From contig JAJDTM010000026.1 in assembly GCA_022827185.1 (NCBI GenBank), positions 1 to 64,000 on the forward strand: a stretch of 64,000 nucleotides of DNA. Direction: 5' to 3'. Below the pieces are notes generated by a model that was not told the DNA's origin, did not search any database, and worked only from the letters and a program-made list of their open reading frames with translations. The DNA is from Candidatus Poribacteria bacterium (GTDB taxonomy: Bacteria > Poribacteria > WGA-4E > WGA-3G). Below, one piece after another: positions 17,996-26,403 of this stretch (its first letter is position 1; every line of letters begins with the position of its first letter). A program made the position numbers and the translations under genes.

Positions 17996-18805
17996 CTATA
18001 GTCCTTGCAGGAGGGATACCCAACGATCCCACGCGGCTTTGGTAGCAGCTTTCTGTGCGTCGTTCGCGTCTTCTGCCATACCGCGTCTCAAGAAAGCGTG
18101 ACCAACACCTTTATAGATAACGGGTTCGTAGGTAACGTTTGCGGCATCCGCTGCTGCTTTTGTGGCATCAATTGTGGCATTGATACGGTTGTCGCTTTCG
18201 CCGTAAAAGCCGTACACGGGTGCTGATATTTTGGGGACATCTTCTGTGGATACAGCACGACCGTAGAATACGAAACCTGCAGCGATTGTATCGGAATGGA
18301 CGGCGTAGCTGAACGTTTGACCGCCTCCCCAGCAAAATCCGGAAACAGCAACTTTTTCATTCGTTGAGGGCAGTTCGCGGACGTATTTCTGGACGGCGTC
18401 CAAATCCGATGCAACTTGTGCAGCAGGGAGTTCTCGGATAGCGCGTCGGACATCGTCCCCGGAGTCGAAACTCTCTGTACCACCACCGTCGGCTCCCATG
18501 CCGGAGAGCAGGTCTGGACAGATTGCGACGAAACCTTCAGCGGCAAGTCTATCTGCTACAAGACGAATCCAGTCGGTGAGTCCGAAAATTTCATGGATAA
18601 CGATGATAGACGTTGCGGGTTCTTTTACCTCTGGATAAACAACGAATGAATTAATAACACGTCCATCAGCGGCTGTGATTTTCACCCATTCGCCATGGCG
18701 CGGTGATTTTTCGAGTTCAGTCTTTGCGTCGTTAGCACTTACATTGCTTACGAATAATGTGCCGGCAACAATGATACCCAACAGAATAGCGTGATATATC
18801 TGCAT
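17996..18805 (-). CDS. Secreted dienelactone hydrolase family protein
   Basis: A 269-residue alpha/beta hydrolase. Residues 1-24 are a signal peptide (ILLGIIVAGTLFVSNVSA), so it acts outside the cytoplasm, whereas classical dienelactone hydrolases are cytosolic. The catalytic triad is visible: Cys158 in SGFCWGGGQ, Asp205 in YGESDNR, His236 in GVGHAFLR. The cysteine nucleophile and GxCxGG elbow are the hallmark of the family. The gene begins ten bases after the RseB-like gene ends, so it may be the last gene of the sigma operon. The natural ester or lactone substrate is unknown. Confidence 0.88.
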   Translation of the reverse strand: MQIYHAILLGIIVAGTLFVSNVSANDAKTELEKSPRHGEWVKITAADGRVINSFVVYPEVKEPATSIIVIHEIFGLTDWIRLVADRLAAEGFVAICPDLLSGMGADGGGTESFDSGDDVRRAIRELPAAQVASDLDAVQKYVRELPSTNEKVAVSGFCWGGGQTFSYAVHSDTIAAGFVFYGRAVSTEDVPKISAPVYGFYGESDNRINATIDATKAAADAANVTYEPVIYKGVGHAFLRRGMAEDANDAQKAATKAAWDRWVSLLQGL

Positions 18806-18814
18806 ATCTTCTCC

Positions 18815-19915
18815 TTACTTCTTTTTTGTTTTGTGTATGATGGATTCCACGATTTTCTGCATTTCGGTGGTAGGTACTGCCCCAACCAGAGAGAAGCGGA
18901 TTTTCGCACCTGACCATCTAAAGGCATCTGTTGATCCGAATTTATGTTGATACACAGTTGTGCCGCCAATTTCGATCTGAGTTCCTTCGCGTTCTCTGTC
19001 GCCCTGGCGGCGTGGTCTGTCTTCTTCTTCAAACAGTGTAAAATTTACCAATCCATCTGTATATTCAAGAAAGATTAAGTCGCGCCCCCTGTTTTTTAGG
19101 CTCCGAATATCCTTCAACTGGAACCCAGGCGGCAAGTGATCCGGTTGGAGGAGTTTCGTCTTAAGGATTTTTTCGGCTTCGGCAATTGGAACTGATCGAC
19201 TGCGCCGCGGTTGGGGTTTGATCTCTTTTTCTAAGGCTTTCCATTTATTGTGGATAGTCTCAGGATCGAAACTAATTCGGGTATAAACAAACATATCCCG
19301 CAGAATGCCTTCAGCGTCCAGGTCTTCTACCCGTAAGATAATCCCGTTTTCGCGGGCAAAGAATATACGTTTTGTAGGTTTTCCGTCGAACTTGGGACTA
19401 ATAGTTAATATATCGGCTTCATGATTCGCAATTTTTTCATCCGCGGGACGATGCTCAAGGTTATAGTTTTGTGCAATCAGTTTAATCTCTTTTTCGGAAA
19501 ATAGGCTCCTCATCTGTCGCCAGTTTTCTCGTTCACGGTCCCTGCGACGATTGTCTCTGTTATTCTCGTCTCGATCTCTGCGTCTGTTATCTCTTCGGTT
19601 TTCGTCTCTGTTCCGCTGCCCAGCGAGTGGTTGGCGTTCACCCACGACGGATATGACCTTCCTATATGCGGCATCTTTGGGTGTGTGGATAACGTATTCT
19701 TCAAACGTTCGCACGCCTCTTGACGAAGTGAATGTTCTCAAACGGATTCCGACGTAACCGATTTTACGTTCGGCTTCTACAATGCGTTCAAGCGTACTAA
19801 TGTCGGCAAAAAGTGTGGACGGTACCCACAGTAACAGTGCTAAAACTGTAGACCCGATAAGATTGCCTTTGGCGCGTCTGTTCTTATGAAGCATAAGATA
19901 GGTGTGGATTCGCAT
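18815..19915 (-). CDS. MucB/RseB-like periplasmic sigma-regulator with an Arg/Asp/Asn-rich insertion
   Basis: A 366-residue exported protein. A signal peptide ends near residue 37 (LALLLWVPSTLFA). The N-terminal LolA-like domain (ISTLERIVEAERKIGYVGIR) and a C-terminal domain with LPPGFQLKDI resemble RseB/MucB, which senses envelope stress and shields the anti-sigma factor from proteolysis. The position directly after an ECF sigma/anti-sigma pair supports this. Residues about 101-131 are a low-complexity run of Arg, Asp, Asn and Glu encoded by near-repeated codons, absent from standard RseB. It splits the N-terminal domain and should form a charged, flexible loop. The assignment rests on fold motifs and context. 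Confidence 0.68.
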   Translation of the reverse strand: MRIHTYLMLHKNRRAKGNLIGSTVLALLLWVPSTLFADISTLERIVEAERKIGYVGIRLRTFTSSRGVRTFEEYVIHTPKDAAYRKVISVVGERQPLAGQRNRDENRRDNRRRDRDENNRDNRRRDRERENWRQMRSLFSEKEIKLIAQNYNLEHRPADEKIANHEADILTISPKFDGKPTKRIFFARENGIILRVEDLDAEGILRDMFVYTRISFDPETIHNKWKALEKEIKPQPRRSRSVPIAEAEKILKTKLLQPDHLPPGFQLKDIRSLKNRGRDLIFLEYTDGLVNFTLFEEEDRPRRQGDREREGTQIEIGGTTVYQHKFGSTDAFRWSGAKIRFSLVGAVPTTEMQKIVESIIHKTKKK

Positions 19916-19946
19916 GGATTCACCTGTCAGTTTACTGCTGGAAGAT

Positions 19947-20714
19947 TCAATTTCCTATATCTTCAAAATAGAGGTCGAGAACCGTTTCAGCATCGTCAGC
20001 GGTTTCTGTAGATGAGAGTTCCACTGTTGATGTTGTACTGATCGGTCTACCGACGTTTGACTTTAATGGATTATCTACCTGTTCAGCGTGAACCTCGAAG
20101 TAGAAATCAATTGGTTCTTCGTATTGGGCGCCATTCGGATAAAAGTAGAGTGCTCCCAAAATCAGGGCGAGTGTCAGGATACCCGTCGCGCCTGCTGTAA
20201 CGGGACGGAAAAACCAGCGTCCGAGATCGGGCAACCATTTCCCGATATCCGGTAACCATCTCGTAGGTGTGGGTTCCTCTACATGTGTATCTGCTGTTTG
20301 TTGGCGTATTTGTGCCATCACTGTGTTATGAATAGACGCTGGTGCCGGATGCGCAAGTATTTTGATCCGCTGGCGATTTTCACGGAACGCTGCCAGCATT
20401 TCGGAACACTCGCTGCAGGCGTGAAGATGTGCTTCAACCCGTTGGTGCTCAGCAGGTGCTAATTCGTTGTCTAAATAGGCTGACAATTCATCTTGAAACT
20501 GCGTGTGTATTTCTGCCATTACAGTATCTTTGAGCGTCGATGGTGCCGGATGTGAGAGATCAGCGACCCTCTGACGGTTCTGCTGGAACGCCGATAGCAT
20601 ATCAGAACACTCTTGGCAGGAACGGAGGTGTGTTTCAACCTGTTTGTGCCTACTGGGTGTTAATTCATTATCTAAGTAAGCGGATAGATTGTCTTGAATG
20701 CGTTTGTGGTTCAT
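19947..20714 (-). CDS. Membrane anti-sigma factor with two tandem zinc-binding (ZAS/zf-HC2) domains
   Basis: A 255-residue RseA-type anti-sigma factor. Residues 1-67 and 68-134 are two copies of one domain. Each holds LSAYLDNEL, an HxxxCxxC zinc site (H29/C33/C36 and H96/C100/C103), and a helix ending HPAPxSxxxTVMAxI. Ordinary anti-sigma factors have a single copy. A membrane helix spans about residues 171-192 (AGATGILTLALILGALYFYP), leaving a ~60-residue periplasmic tail where an RseB-like protein would bind. It lies 31 bases after the sigma gene and before the RseB-like gene. The sigma-binding role is inferred from family and order. Confidence 0.88.
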   Translation of the reverse strand: MNHKRIQDNLSAYLDNELTPSRHKQVETHLRSCQECSDMLSAFQQNRQRVADLSHPAPSTLKDTVMAEIHTQFQDELSAYLDNELAPAEHQRVEAHLHACSECSEMLAAFRENRQRIKILAHPAPASIHNTVMAQIRQQTADTHVEEPTPTRWLPDIGKWLPDLGRWFFRPVTAGATGILTLALILGALYFYPNGAQYEEPIDFYFEVHAEQVDNPLKSNVGRPISTTSTVELSSTETADDAETVLDLYFEDIGN

Positions 20715-20745
20715 TTTTTTAATCGAGGGCGGTGGTAAGAGACGT

Positions 20746-21366
20746 TTACCACTTGACTCGCTCCAGTTCTTTTTTCAACGCTTTCCGGGCTTCGTGTAAG
20801 CGGGATTTAACCCGTCCGAGTGTACATCCTAAGATTTCTGCTATTTCTTCGTAAGCCATATCTCGCAGTTCCCTGAGCACCAGAATCTCTCTATGGCTGT
20901 CTTTGAGTTTTGCGAGGGCGGCGTGGACGATTTCTTTCTCCTCAGTGCGGAGTGCTTCTTCTTCAGGGGTTACTGTGTCCAAAGGCACCCACGGTTGTGA
21001 ATCATCGATCTCTGTGGGGTCAGTTTTTCGACGTTGGTACTGATCAATATGATTAAGACATTTATTTTTAACGATGCGGTAGAGCCATGTGGAAAATCGA
21101 GAACGGAATTGGAATTTCCCGATGTTTTCCCATGCAGAAAGGAAAGCATCTTGTGCTACGTCTTGCGCGTCTTGGTGATGACCGAGTATACCGTAAGCGA
21201 TGTTGTAGACCCAATGTTGGTATTGAATTATAAGGGTTCCCATTGCGTCGGCATCGCCATTTTGACAGCGCAAAACAATCTCACGTTCCTGAGCGAGATC
21301 TAAATCTTCTGTTTTCCCCATCTCCGAATAGGTTTCCATAGTAGCTGTAAGGGTTGCAACGGACAT
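20746..21366 (-). CDS. ECF RNA polymerase sigma factor (RpoE-like)
   Basis: A sigma-70 family ECF factor of 206 residues. The ATG at 21366 follows GGAGAAAAAT; an in-frame TTG 12 bases earlier overlaps that box and is rejected. Region 2 (DAQDVAQDAFLSAWENIGKF, then FSTWLYRIVKNKCLNHIDQY) and region 4 (LKDSHREILVLRELRDMAYE, then EIAEILGCTLGRVKSRLHEA) are both complete. It heads an operon with the double-ZAS anti-sigma factor and the RseB-like protein. An ECF-type promoter lies upstream (21411-21437), so autoregulation is likely. Probable role: envelope-stress response. Confidence 0.93.
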   Translation of the reverse strand: MSVATLTATMETYSEMGKTEDLDLAQEREIVLRCQNGDADAMGTLIIQYQHWVYNIAYGILGHHQDAQDVAQDAFLSAWENIGKFQFRSRFSTWLYRIVKNKCLNHIDQYQRRKTDPTEIDDSQPWVPLDTVTPEEEALRTEEKEIVHAALAKLKDSHREILVLRELRDMAYEEIAEILGCTLGRVKSRLHEARKALKKELERVKW

Positions 21367-21410
21367 ATTTTTCTCCAAACTACAAGGATAAAGAGAGTGC
21401 TATTGTCCAA

Positions 21411-21437
21411 TTAGACATACAGCAAAACAAAAGGTTC
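21411..21437 (-). promoter_or_regulatory. Candidate sigma-E-type autoregulatory promoter of the ECF operon
   Basis: On the minus strand GAACCTT (21437-21431), a 14-base spacer and GTCTAA (21416-21411) lie about 45 bases before the sigma-factor ATG. This is close to the E. coli sigma-E pattern GGAACTT-N15-GTCTAA. ECF genes commonly carry their own promoter at this place. Confidence 0.55.
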
Positions 21438-21444
21438 GTTTGTT

Positions 21445-23904
21445 TTATTGAAGCACATTTTCCTTACCCGGTGTGGTTTGGACCTGTTTAAGTTCACCAC
21501 TACCGTTCGGCCATCTGCCGAGTGCAACATCCTTCTCCTGTTTTTCAAACGTCACTGTATCAAGTACTTGGTTGCCACGTGTATCGGTATCAACGAGCAT
21601 GACTGTTTCACCGTTACGGGACAACTTGAAGTTGGCATGCAGTCCCACTTTGGCTTTACCATCTTCATCCAGCCACACAAGGAGGTACCCGTGTGCAGGA
21701 ATCGTCGTGTTTTCTGGAAATTCCCATTTTTTCAGATTGTCCATCTTATCTGTAAGGTACATTCCAGAGAGGTTTACCACGTCGTTGGTGAGGTTGTGCA
21801 GCTCAAGCCAATCTTCGTGTTGTCCTTGTGGATCGGTAAGGCTTTTGGTATTGGCTGCCATCAGTTCGTTAATGACGATAGGCGTTTCTTTTGCGAGGGG
21901 AGCACTGACTCGGTAATGCGATGCCCTCTGCTCTGCACGTGCTGGTGAAAAGACAGTTGTACCGTGTGTTTTCACAGCGTTTGCCTCTACATAATAGTAG
22001 ACTGTGGTGCCTGCTGGAAAAGCCGGAATATGTCCAACGTAGTTATCGCCTTCCTTCACCATCATCACCTGATTGAAAACGGCGTGGTGATCAGTACTAT
22101 AATACAACAAAACCGTATCAGCGGCAATTGATTTACCAAGTGTTGCTTTGATTGAAACAGGTTGATTCGCTATGGGAGAGGTCTCCGATTCGATTTCAAC
22201 GGAGAGAATCTGTGGGGTCGGTTTGCTGAGTTCTGGATGATTGTTCAGATGCTCACGGCGCAGGTTCACAAAACGCTTAAGGTCGCCGGGGACACCCGTC
22301 GCGAATTCTTCGTACCCATAAAGTTTCTTATCATCTTGCTGAACTTCTGTATCAATGAGTGCTTGGTATTCCTTGATAATTGGTTCCAACACTTCCCAAG
22401 CGAGCCATTCATCTACAACAGTCCGGACATGTGCAAGATACCGTGCCCGCCACTCTGGGTTTGAGAGCAATCGGTTGATAAGTGGGCGCGCAGCATTATC
22501 TTCGTGTGCGACGGGGGATACCATTCCATTTTCTAAATCTCCCCATGACCAGCCGCCGGGACCGCCACCGCCAGGTCCGCCTCGCCCTTCTCTCCCGAAT
22601 CTGAGGCTTTCGTTGTTGTCGTGTGGTATCAGATGGAATCGACCGTTGACATCTTGATATAGGGCGTAATCGCCGCCTTTGTGGATATAGCCATCGTCGT
22701 CCATAAAGACGTTTGAGACAGCGAGCTGCCACAGCACTTGGTCGATATTAAGTAAGGATGGCAAGTTTTCTGTGCGTTCAGCATCGGGGGTTGTTTCGTC
22801 AAGCATTTTGCAGAGGGCGATGAGGTCTGTCCAAGGGTCTTCAACATTGTTAGTTTTGAGTTGATACGTTTCTTGGTATGGTGTCGGAGCGTCTCCTGCA
22901 TAAGTGAGCGCGCCCCCTCTGCCGGGCCCTATTTTCCAACGCACACCGCCTTTTGTGCCGAACCATTCAGCGAGAAAATCTTTGTTATATTGTTGGAGGT
23001 TGATATAGACCCCCCAGTTTTCACCGTTGATAACAAGTTTTACAAGATTCGTTTTCATTGCTGGAATGAAGTCTCGTGAAATCTGGTTGTAGAGGATTTC
23101 ACGCAGGAAAGAGGCATCGACGTGTCCGTTGAGCAGGTTGAGCGTTTTGTAATCGTAGAGGCGTTGTCCATCTTCACCATAGTCGACAGCAATGTTGAAG
23201 GACTTTTTTTCTGACCTGACCGTGAAGTAGGAAGAGGTGCCTCGAAAGTGGACACCGACATCAGAGTAAACCTTCCCATCAACAATAAGTTCCGCTGGCA
23301 CCTCGATATCTGTGCGATAAAATGCGCTCATCTGTTCATACCAGTCTTCGTGGTGGAATCGGAGGTGGAGCGTGCGGAGTGTTTGGGGATCGTAGAGTGA
23401 CGGGGAACCTTCTGGAGCAGATGCCAAGCTTGTTTGTACATCATTTTCAACGCCATCGCGTAGGCTTTCTGCCGATATTAGAGACGCATTCCCACCGCCA
23501 CGCATCTGTAGTGCTGCCTCTCGCTCTGCGCCTGTTAGTTTTCCATCCTTGTCTGTATCGAATTGTTTGACCAGTTTTTCTGGCGGGCGGGGGCCACCGC
23601 GTCCACCACCAAAGCCGGGCATTCCACCGGGCCCCCTGGGATCTCTATCAGGAGCCGTATTACGTTGGACCTTCTCGATGTCTTCACGACTGAATTTATC
23701 GCCAGTGAATGCCTCTAAGCCTGTAACGCGAAGCATGAGTTCATCTTCTTCAGCACTCAGTTTACCATTTCCATTGAGGTCAAACCGCTTCTGTTCATCT
23801 GAGAGTTTTGGTGATTCCTGATCGTTTTGGGCGTTTGCGGACATTAACATCGTCCATCCCATAATTATTAGCGCAATAAATGCTATTGATTTAAGGTGTT
23901 TCAT
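21445..23904 (-). CDS. Secreted CotH-like protein with two EF-hands and a C-terminal lamin-tail domain
   Basis: An 819-residue exported protein. Residues 1-25 are a signal peptide. Two EF-hand loops, DLNGNGKLSAEE and DTDKDGKLTGAE, flank a Gly/Pro/Arg-rich linker. Residues about 160-560 are a CotH domain (SLYDPQTLRTLHLRFHHEDW onward), with VKLVINGENWGVYINLQQYN and HDNNESLRFG. CotH proteins are atypical kinase-fold proteins; some phosphorylate secreted proteins. A beta domain follows, then an LTD near residues 690-800 (TPIVINELMAANTKSLTDPQ). The gene precedes nothing obvious in sequence order, but DUF4956 (24009-24659) lies directly upstream. Target and kinase activity are not shown. Confidence 0.88.
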   Translation of the reverse strand: MKHLKSIAFIALIIMGWTMLMSANAQNDQESPKLSDEQKRFDLNGNGKLSAEEDELMLRVTGLEAFTGDKFSREDIEKVQRNTAPDRDPRGPGGMPGFGGGRGGPRPPEKLVKQFDTDKDGKLTGAEREAALQMRGGGNASLISAESLRDGVENDVQTSLASAPEGSPSLYDPQTLRTLHLRFHHEDWYEQMSAFYRTDIEVPAELIVDGKVYSDVGVHFRGTSSYFTVRSEKKSFNIAVDYGEDGQRLYDYKTLNLLNGHVDASFLREILYNQISRDFIPAMKTNLVKLVINGENWGVYINLQQYNKDFLAEWFGTKGGVRWKIGPGRGGALTYAGDAPTPYQETYQLKTNNVEDPWTDLIALCKMLDETTPDAERTENLPSLLNIDQVLWQLAVSNVFMDDDGYIHKGGDYALYQDVNGRFHLIPHDNNESLRFGREGRGGPGGGGPGGWSWGDLENGMVSPVAHEDNAARPLINRLLSNPEWRARYLAHVRTVVDEWLAWEVLEPIIKEYQALIDTEVQQDDKKLYGYEEFATGVPGDLKRFVNLRREHLNNHPELSKPTPQILSVEIESETSPIANQPVSIKATLGKSIAADTVLLYYSTDHHAVFNQVMMVKEGDNYVGHIPAFPAGTTVYYYVEANAVKTHGTTVFSPARAEQRASHYRVSAPLAKETPIVINELMAANTKSLTDPQGQHEDWLELHNLTNDVVNLSGMYLTDKMDNLKKWEFPENTTIPAHGYLLVWLDEDGKAKVGLHANFKLSRNGETVMLVDTDTRGNQVLDTVTFEKQEKDVALGRWPNGSGELKQVQTTPGKENVLQ

Positions 23905-23958
23905 TGTATTCTCCTTTCAGTTTTAGACCTGTTCCATGATAACGGATGTCCGACGCAC

Positions 23959-23987
23959 TGCAGTCGGGGTTTTAAACCCCGACTGCA
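23959..23987. repeat. Palindromic intergenic repeat (14-base arms)
   Basis: TGCAGTCGGGGTTT, one base, then AAACCCCGACTGCA: a perfect 14-base inverted repeat with a single-base centre. It sits between the DUF4956 and CotH genes and could act as an attenuator or terminator. The GTTT/GCGGGG style resembles the repeats at 27433 and 58326. Confidence 0.6.
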
Positions 23988-24008
23988 CGGGGGGCTGCGT
24001 AAGTTCTA

Positions 24009-24659
24009 TCACTCTTTATCCATTTTGACCTCTGTAACATTTTCAATCCGTGAGAGTTCATTAAAAAAAACGAGCCATTCCTGTGGATTTGCCAATCTAA
24101 CTCGAAATGTGAGTTCGACCTGCTGGGATTTCTTGATCCGTTTTTCAATTAAGCGTTCATAAACCAAGTGCTTGTCGAAAGCGGGTTGGTAAACGGTTTC
24201 CAAATTCTGATCAGGTGGCAGACAGAATTCTAAGCTAAATTCGTTATTATTCCCGAAACGTTGATGCCAGTAGTAGATACCGAGGATGATAATACCGATG
24301 AGAAAAGTTGCTAAGATTGCGACAGATGGATTCCCTGCCCCTACTGCCATACCGACGGCTAACGCATAGAAAACGAACCCGATGTCGCGGGGGTCTTGGA
24401 TAGCAGTCCGAAACCGGATGATAGACAGCGCACCGACTAAACTAAACGCACGCGCAATGCTATCACCTATAATCACCATCACGACTGAAATCAGCATACA
24501 GAGGATGATGAGTGTGTCGGTAAACGACTTTTGCGGGACTTTGGTGTGTGTCCACTGGTAGATGTTAACGATAAAAATACTCAGCGCAAATGAGAGCAAT
24601 AACCGAAGCGCATCGGTACTCAGTGCTACAAGCGGTGGCAGGGTTAAAAAATCGGACAA
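24009..24659 (-). CDS. DUF4956 integral membrane protein
   Basis: A 216-residue membrane protein with about four helices in residues 10-130, then a cytoplasmic domain. The signature RAFSLVGALSIIRFRTAIQD identifies DUF4956, followed by FYALAVGMAVGAGNPSVAI. DUF4956 genes are often found beside CotH and VTC-like polyphosphate polymerase genes; the CotH gene is here, the VTC gene is not. The start is the TTG at 24659 behind GGAACG, since no in-frame ATG lies close by. Molecular function unknown. Confidence 0.82.
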   Translation of the reverse strand: MSDFLTLPPLVALSTDALRLLLSFALSIFIVNIYQWTHTKVPQKSFTDTLIILCMLISVVMVIIGDSIARAFSLVGALSIIRFRTAIQDPRDIGFVFYALAVGMAVGAGNPSVAILATFLIGIIILGIYYWHQRFGNNNEFSLEFCLPPDQNLETVYQPAFDKHLVYERLIEKRIKKSQQVELTFRVRLANPQEWLVFFNELSRIENVTEVKMDKE

Positions 24660-24773
24660 TATATTCGTTCCAGTTTGTCAATTAGAGATTTGTATGATAG
24701 TCTACCACAATTAGACAAACTTGTGTATAAATTGTTGAAACATTATGTCATTTGACAGTTTTTGTGCCGATTT

Positions 24774-26360
24774 TCATGGTTGTGCTTCGTGGCGAGTTAG
24801 GACACCAACGAATATCCCGGAAAAAACCAGAATCGCAAGTGCATAAGGTGCAGCCTCAGCGAACATCGCTTCTGTGGTGTAACTCCAGACATTGAGTGCG
24901 AGGGTTTCATATCCAGCGGGGGATAAAAGAAAGGTGAGAGGAAGTTCTTTCATTGTTGCCAGGAAGACCAAGGCGGTAGCAGTGAGCATGCCGCGCATAA
25001 GAATCGGGAAAAGCGTTCTGAAAAACGCCTGTATGCGTGAATATCCAAGCGAGCGAGCTGCTTCCTCCAAGTTTGGTGAGGCTTGGTAGAGCGAGCTGCG
25101 TACCGGTCCGATCGCCTCTGCGAGGAAGTGTAGCGTACACGCGTAGATGAGGACAGGGAGCGTCTTGTAGATAAATGGCGCGGTGTTTAAAAGGAAAAAG
25201 ATGAGTGATAGGGCGAATGCAAGCGGCGGTATAGCGTAAACAACGTAACCGATGCGTTCTAACGCGTTTGAGATGCGTGATGGGTAGCGAACACCTATGT
25301 ACGCGAATGGTATCGCAAGCAGCGCGCATAGGACACCTGTGGGTATTGCCATTGACAGCGAACCGATCAGTGCCCCCAAGAGTCCTTCCAGAGCAGACAT
25401 ATTCAACCCTCTGAACATCCAGAGAATGACAGTAGAGGCAGGTATACCTACAGTTATGAACGTGAGTAGACTAAGATGGGTGTAGGCTGGGAAACGCCAC
25501 GCACCAAGTTGCGTCTGTGGTAGTTGGCGAGAGGGGCCGCGACCGGTGCGGTGAAAGGTCGCATTATTTAGCAGTTTTGCCTCAAGATAGAGCAGACACG
25601 CCGTGAAAGTTAGAAGCATCAACGCGAGCCATGCCGCATAAATATGTTCAAAGGAGAGCATATATTCTGTGTAAAGTGCGTAACTAAAGGTCTCATAGCG
25701 CATCAATGACACGACACCAAAGTCTCCAAGCACGTGTAGACTAATGAGGAGTCCACTGGCATAAAAGGCGGGACGGAGTTGGGGAAGAACGACATAAAAG
25801 AAGGTTTCATAAGGCTTGTAGCCGAGACTGCGAGCGGATTCTTCAAGACTCGGATCAAGTCCTAACAAAGTGGTGCGTAGGTTTAAAAAGAGATAGGGAC
25901 TTGTATAAGCACTGAGTGCGAGGAGTGCGCCTGGGTAACCGCTAAGGCGCGGGATGCTCGTGCCAAATAACTGTGCTACGATACCTGTGTTTCCACCGAT
26001 TGCTAACAGGGCATACGCCATTACATAGCCCGGGATGGCAAGTGGTAACGCGCATAGCACCGTGAAAAAACGTCTACCCTTTAGGTTGACCCGGGTCGTT
26101 AACCATGCCGCTGGTGTGGCTAACAGCAGATTAAGGGCAAGGACACCTGCGGTCAGCAGCAGCGTATTCAGGAACAGCCTCGCATTTCGCCAGCGGAAGA
26201 CAATCTGCACAAGTGCGGTACCTTCCGCTGAAAACGCTTTGGCAAGTAGATAGACCAGCGGGATGAGACCGCCGATGCCGACCATGACAATGGGAATAAC
26301 TGCCACGACAGCAGAGGTAGAGAAATAACGGTGTGTTCTGACTGTTTCTGACTTTAACAT
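24774..26360 (-). CDS. Ferric-iron-type ABC transporter permease (fused double permease)
   Basis: A 528-residue inner-membrane permease of the FbpB/SfuB/CysTW type with about 12 helices and two BPD_transp_1 halves. The two EAA loops are visible as SLEESARSLGYKPYETFFYV and NLEEAARSLGYSRIQAFFRT, the sites that meet the ATPase. The iron-binding-protein gene ends upstream (26404), only 43 bases away, so this is a two-gene operon lacking its own ATPase. The ATPase at 41211-42338 is a possible but unproven partner. Iron is inferred from the binding-protein family. Confidence 0.9.
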   Translation of the reverse strand: MLKSETVRTHRYFSTSAVVAVIPIVMVGIGGLIPLVYLLAKAFSAEGTALVQIVFRWRNARLFLNTLLLTAGVLALNLLLATPAAWLTTRVNLKGRRFFTVLCALPLAIPGYVMAYALLAIGGNTGIVAQLFGTSIPRLSGYPGALLALSAYTSPYLFLNLRTTLLGLDPSLEESARSLGYKPYETFFYVVLPQLRPAFYASGLLISLHVLGDFGVVSLMRYETFSYALYTEYMLSFEHIYAAWLALMLLTFTACLLYLEAKLLNNATFHRTGRGPSRQLPQTQLGAWRFPAYTHLSLLTFITVGIPASTVILWMFRGLNMSALEGLLGALIGSLSMAIPTGVLCALLAIPFAYIGVRYPSRISNALERIGYVVYAIPPLAFALSLIFFLLNTAPFIYKTLPVLIYACTLHFLAEAIGPVRSSLYQASPNLEEAARSLGYSRIQAFFRTLFPILMRGMLTATALVFLATMKELPLTFLLSPAGYETLALNVWSYTTEAMFAEAAPYALAILVFSGIFVGVLTRHEAQP

Positions 26361-26403
26361 CCAGTTTTTGCGGTTTCAGTTTCCCGAACGAGGTTCGGTG
26401 CTT

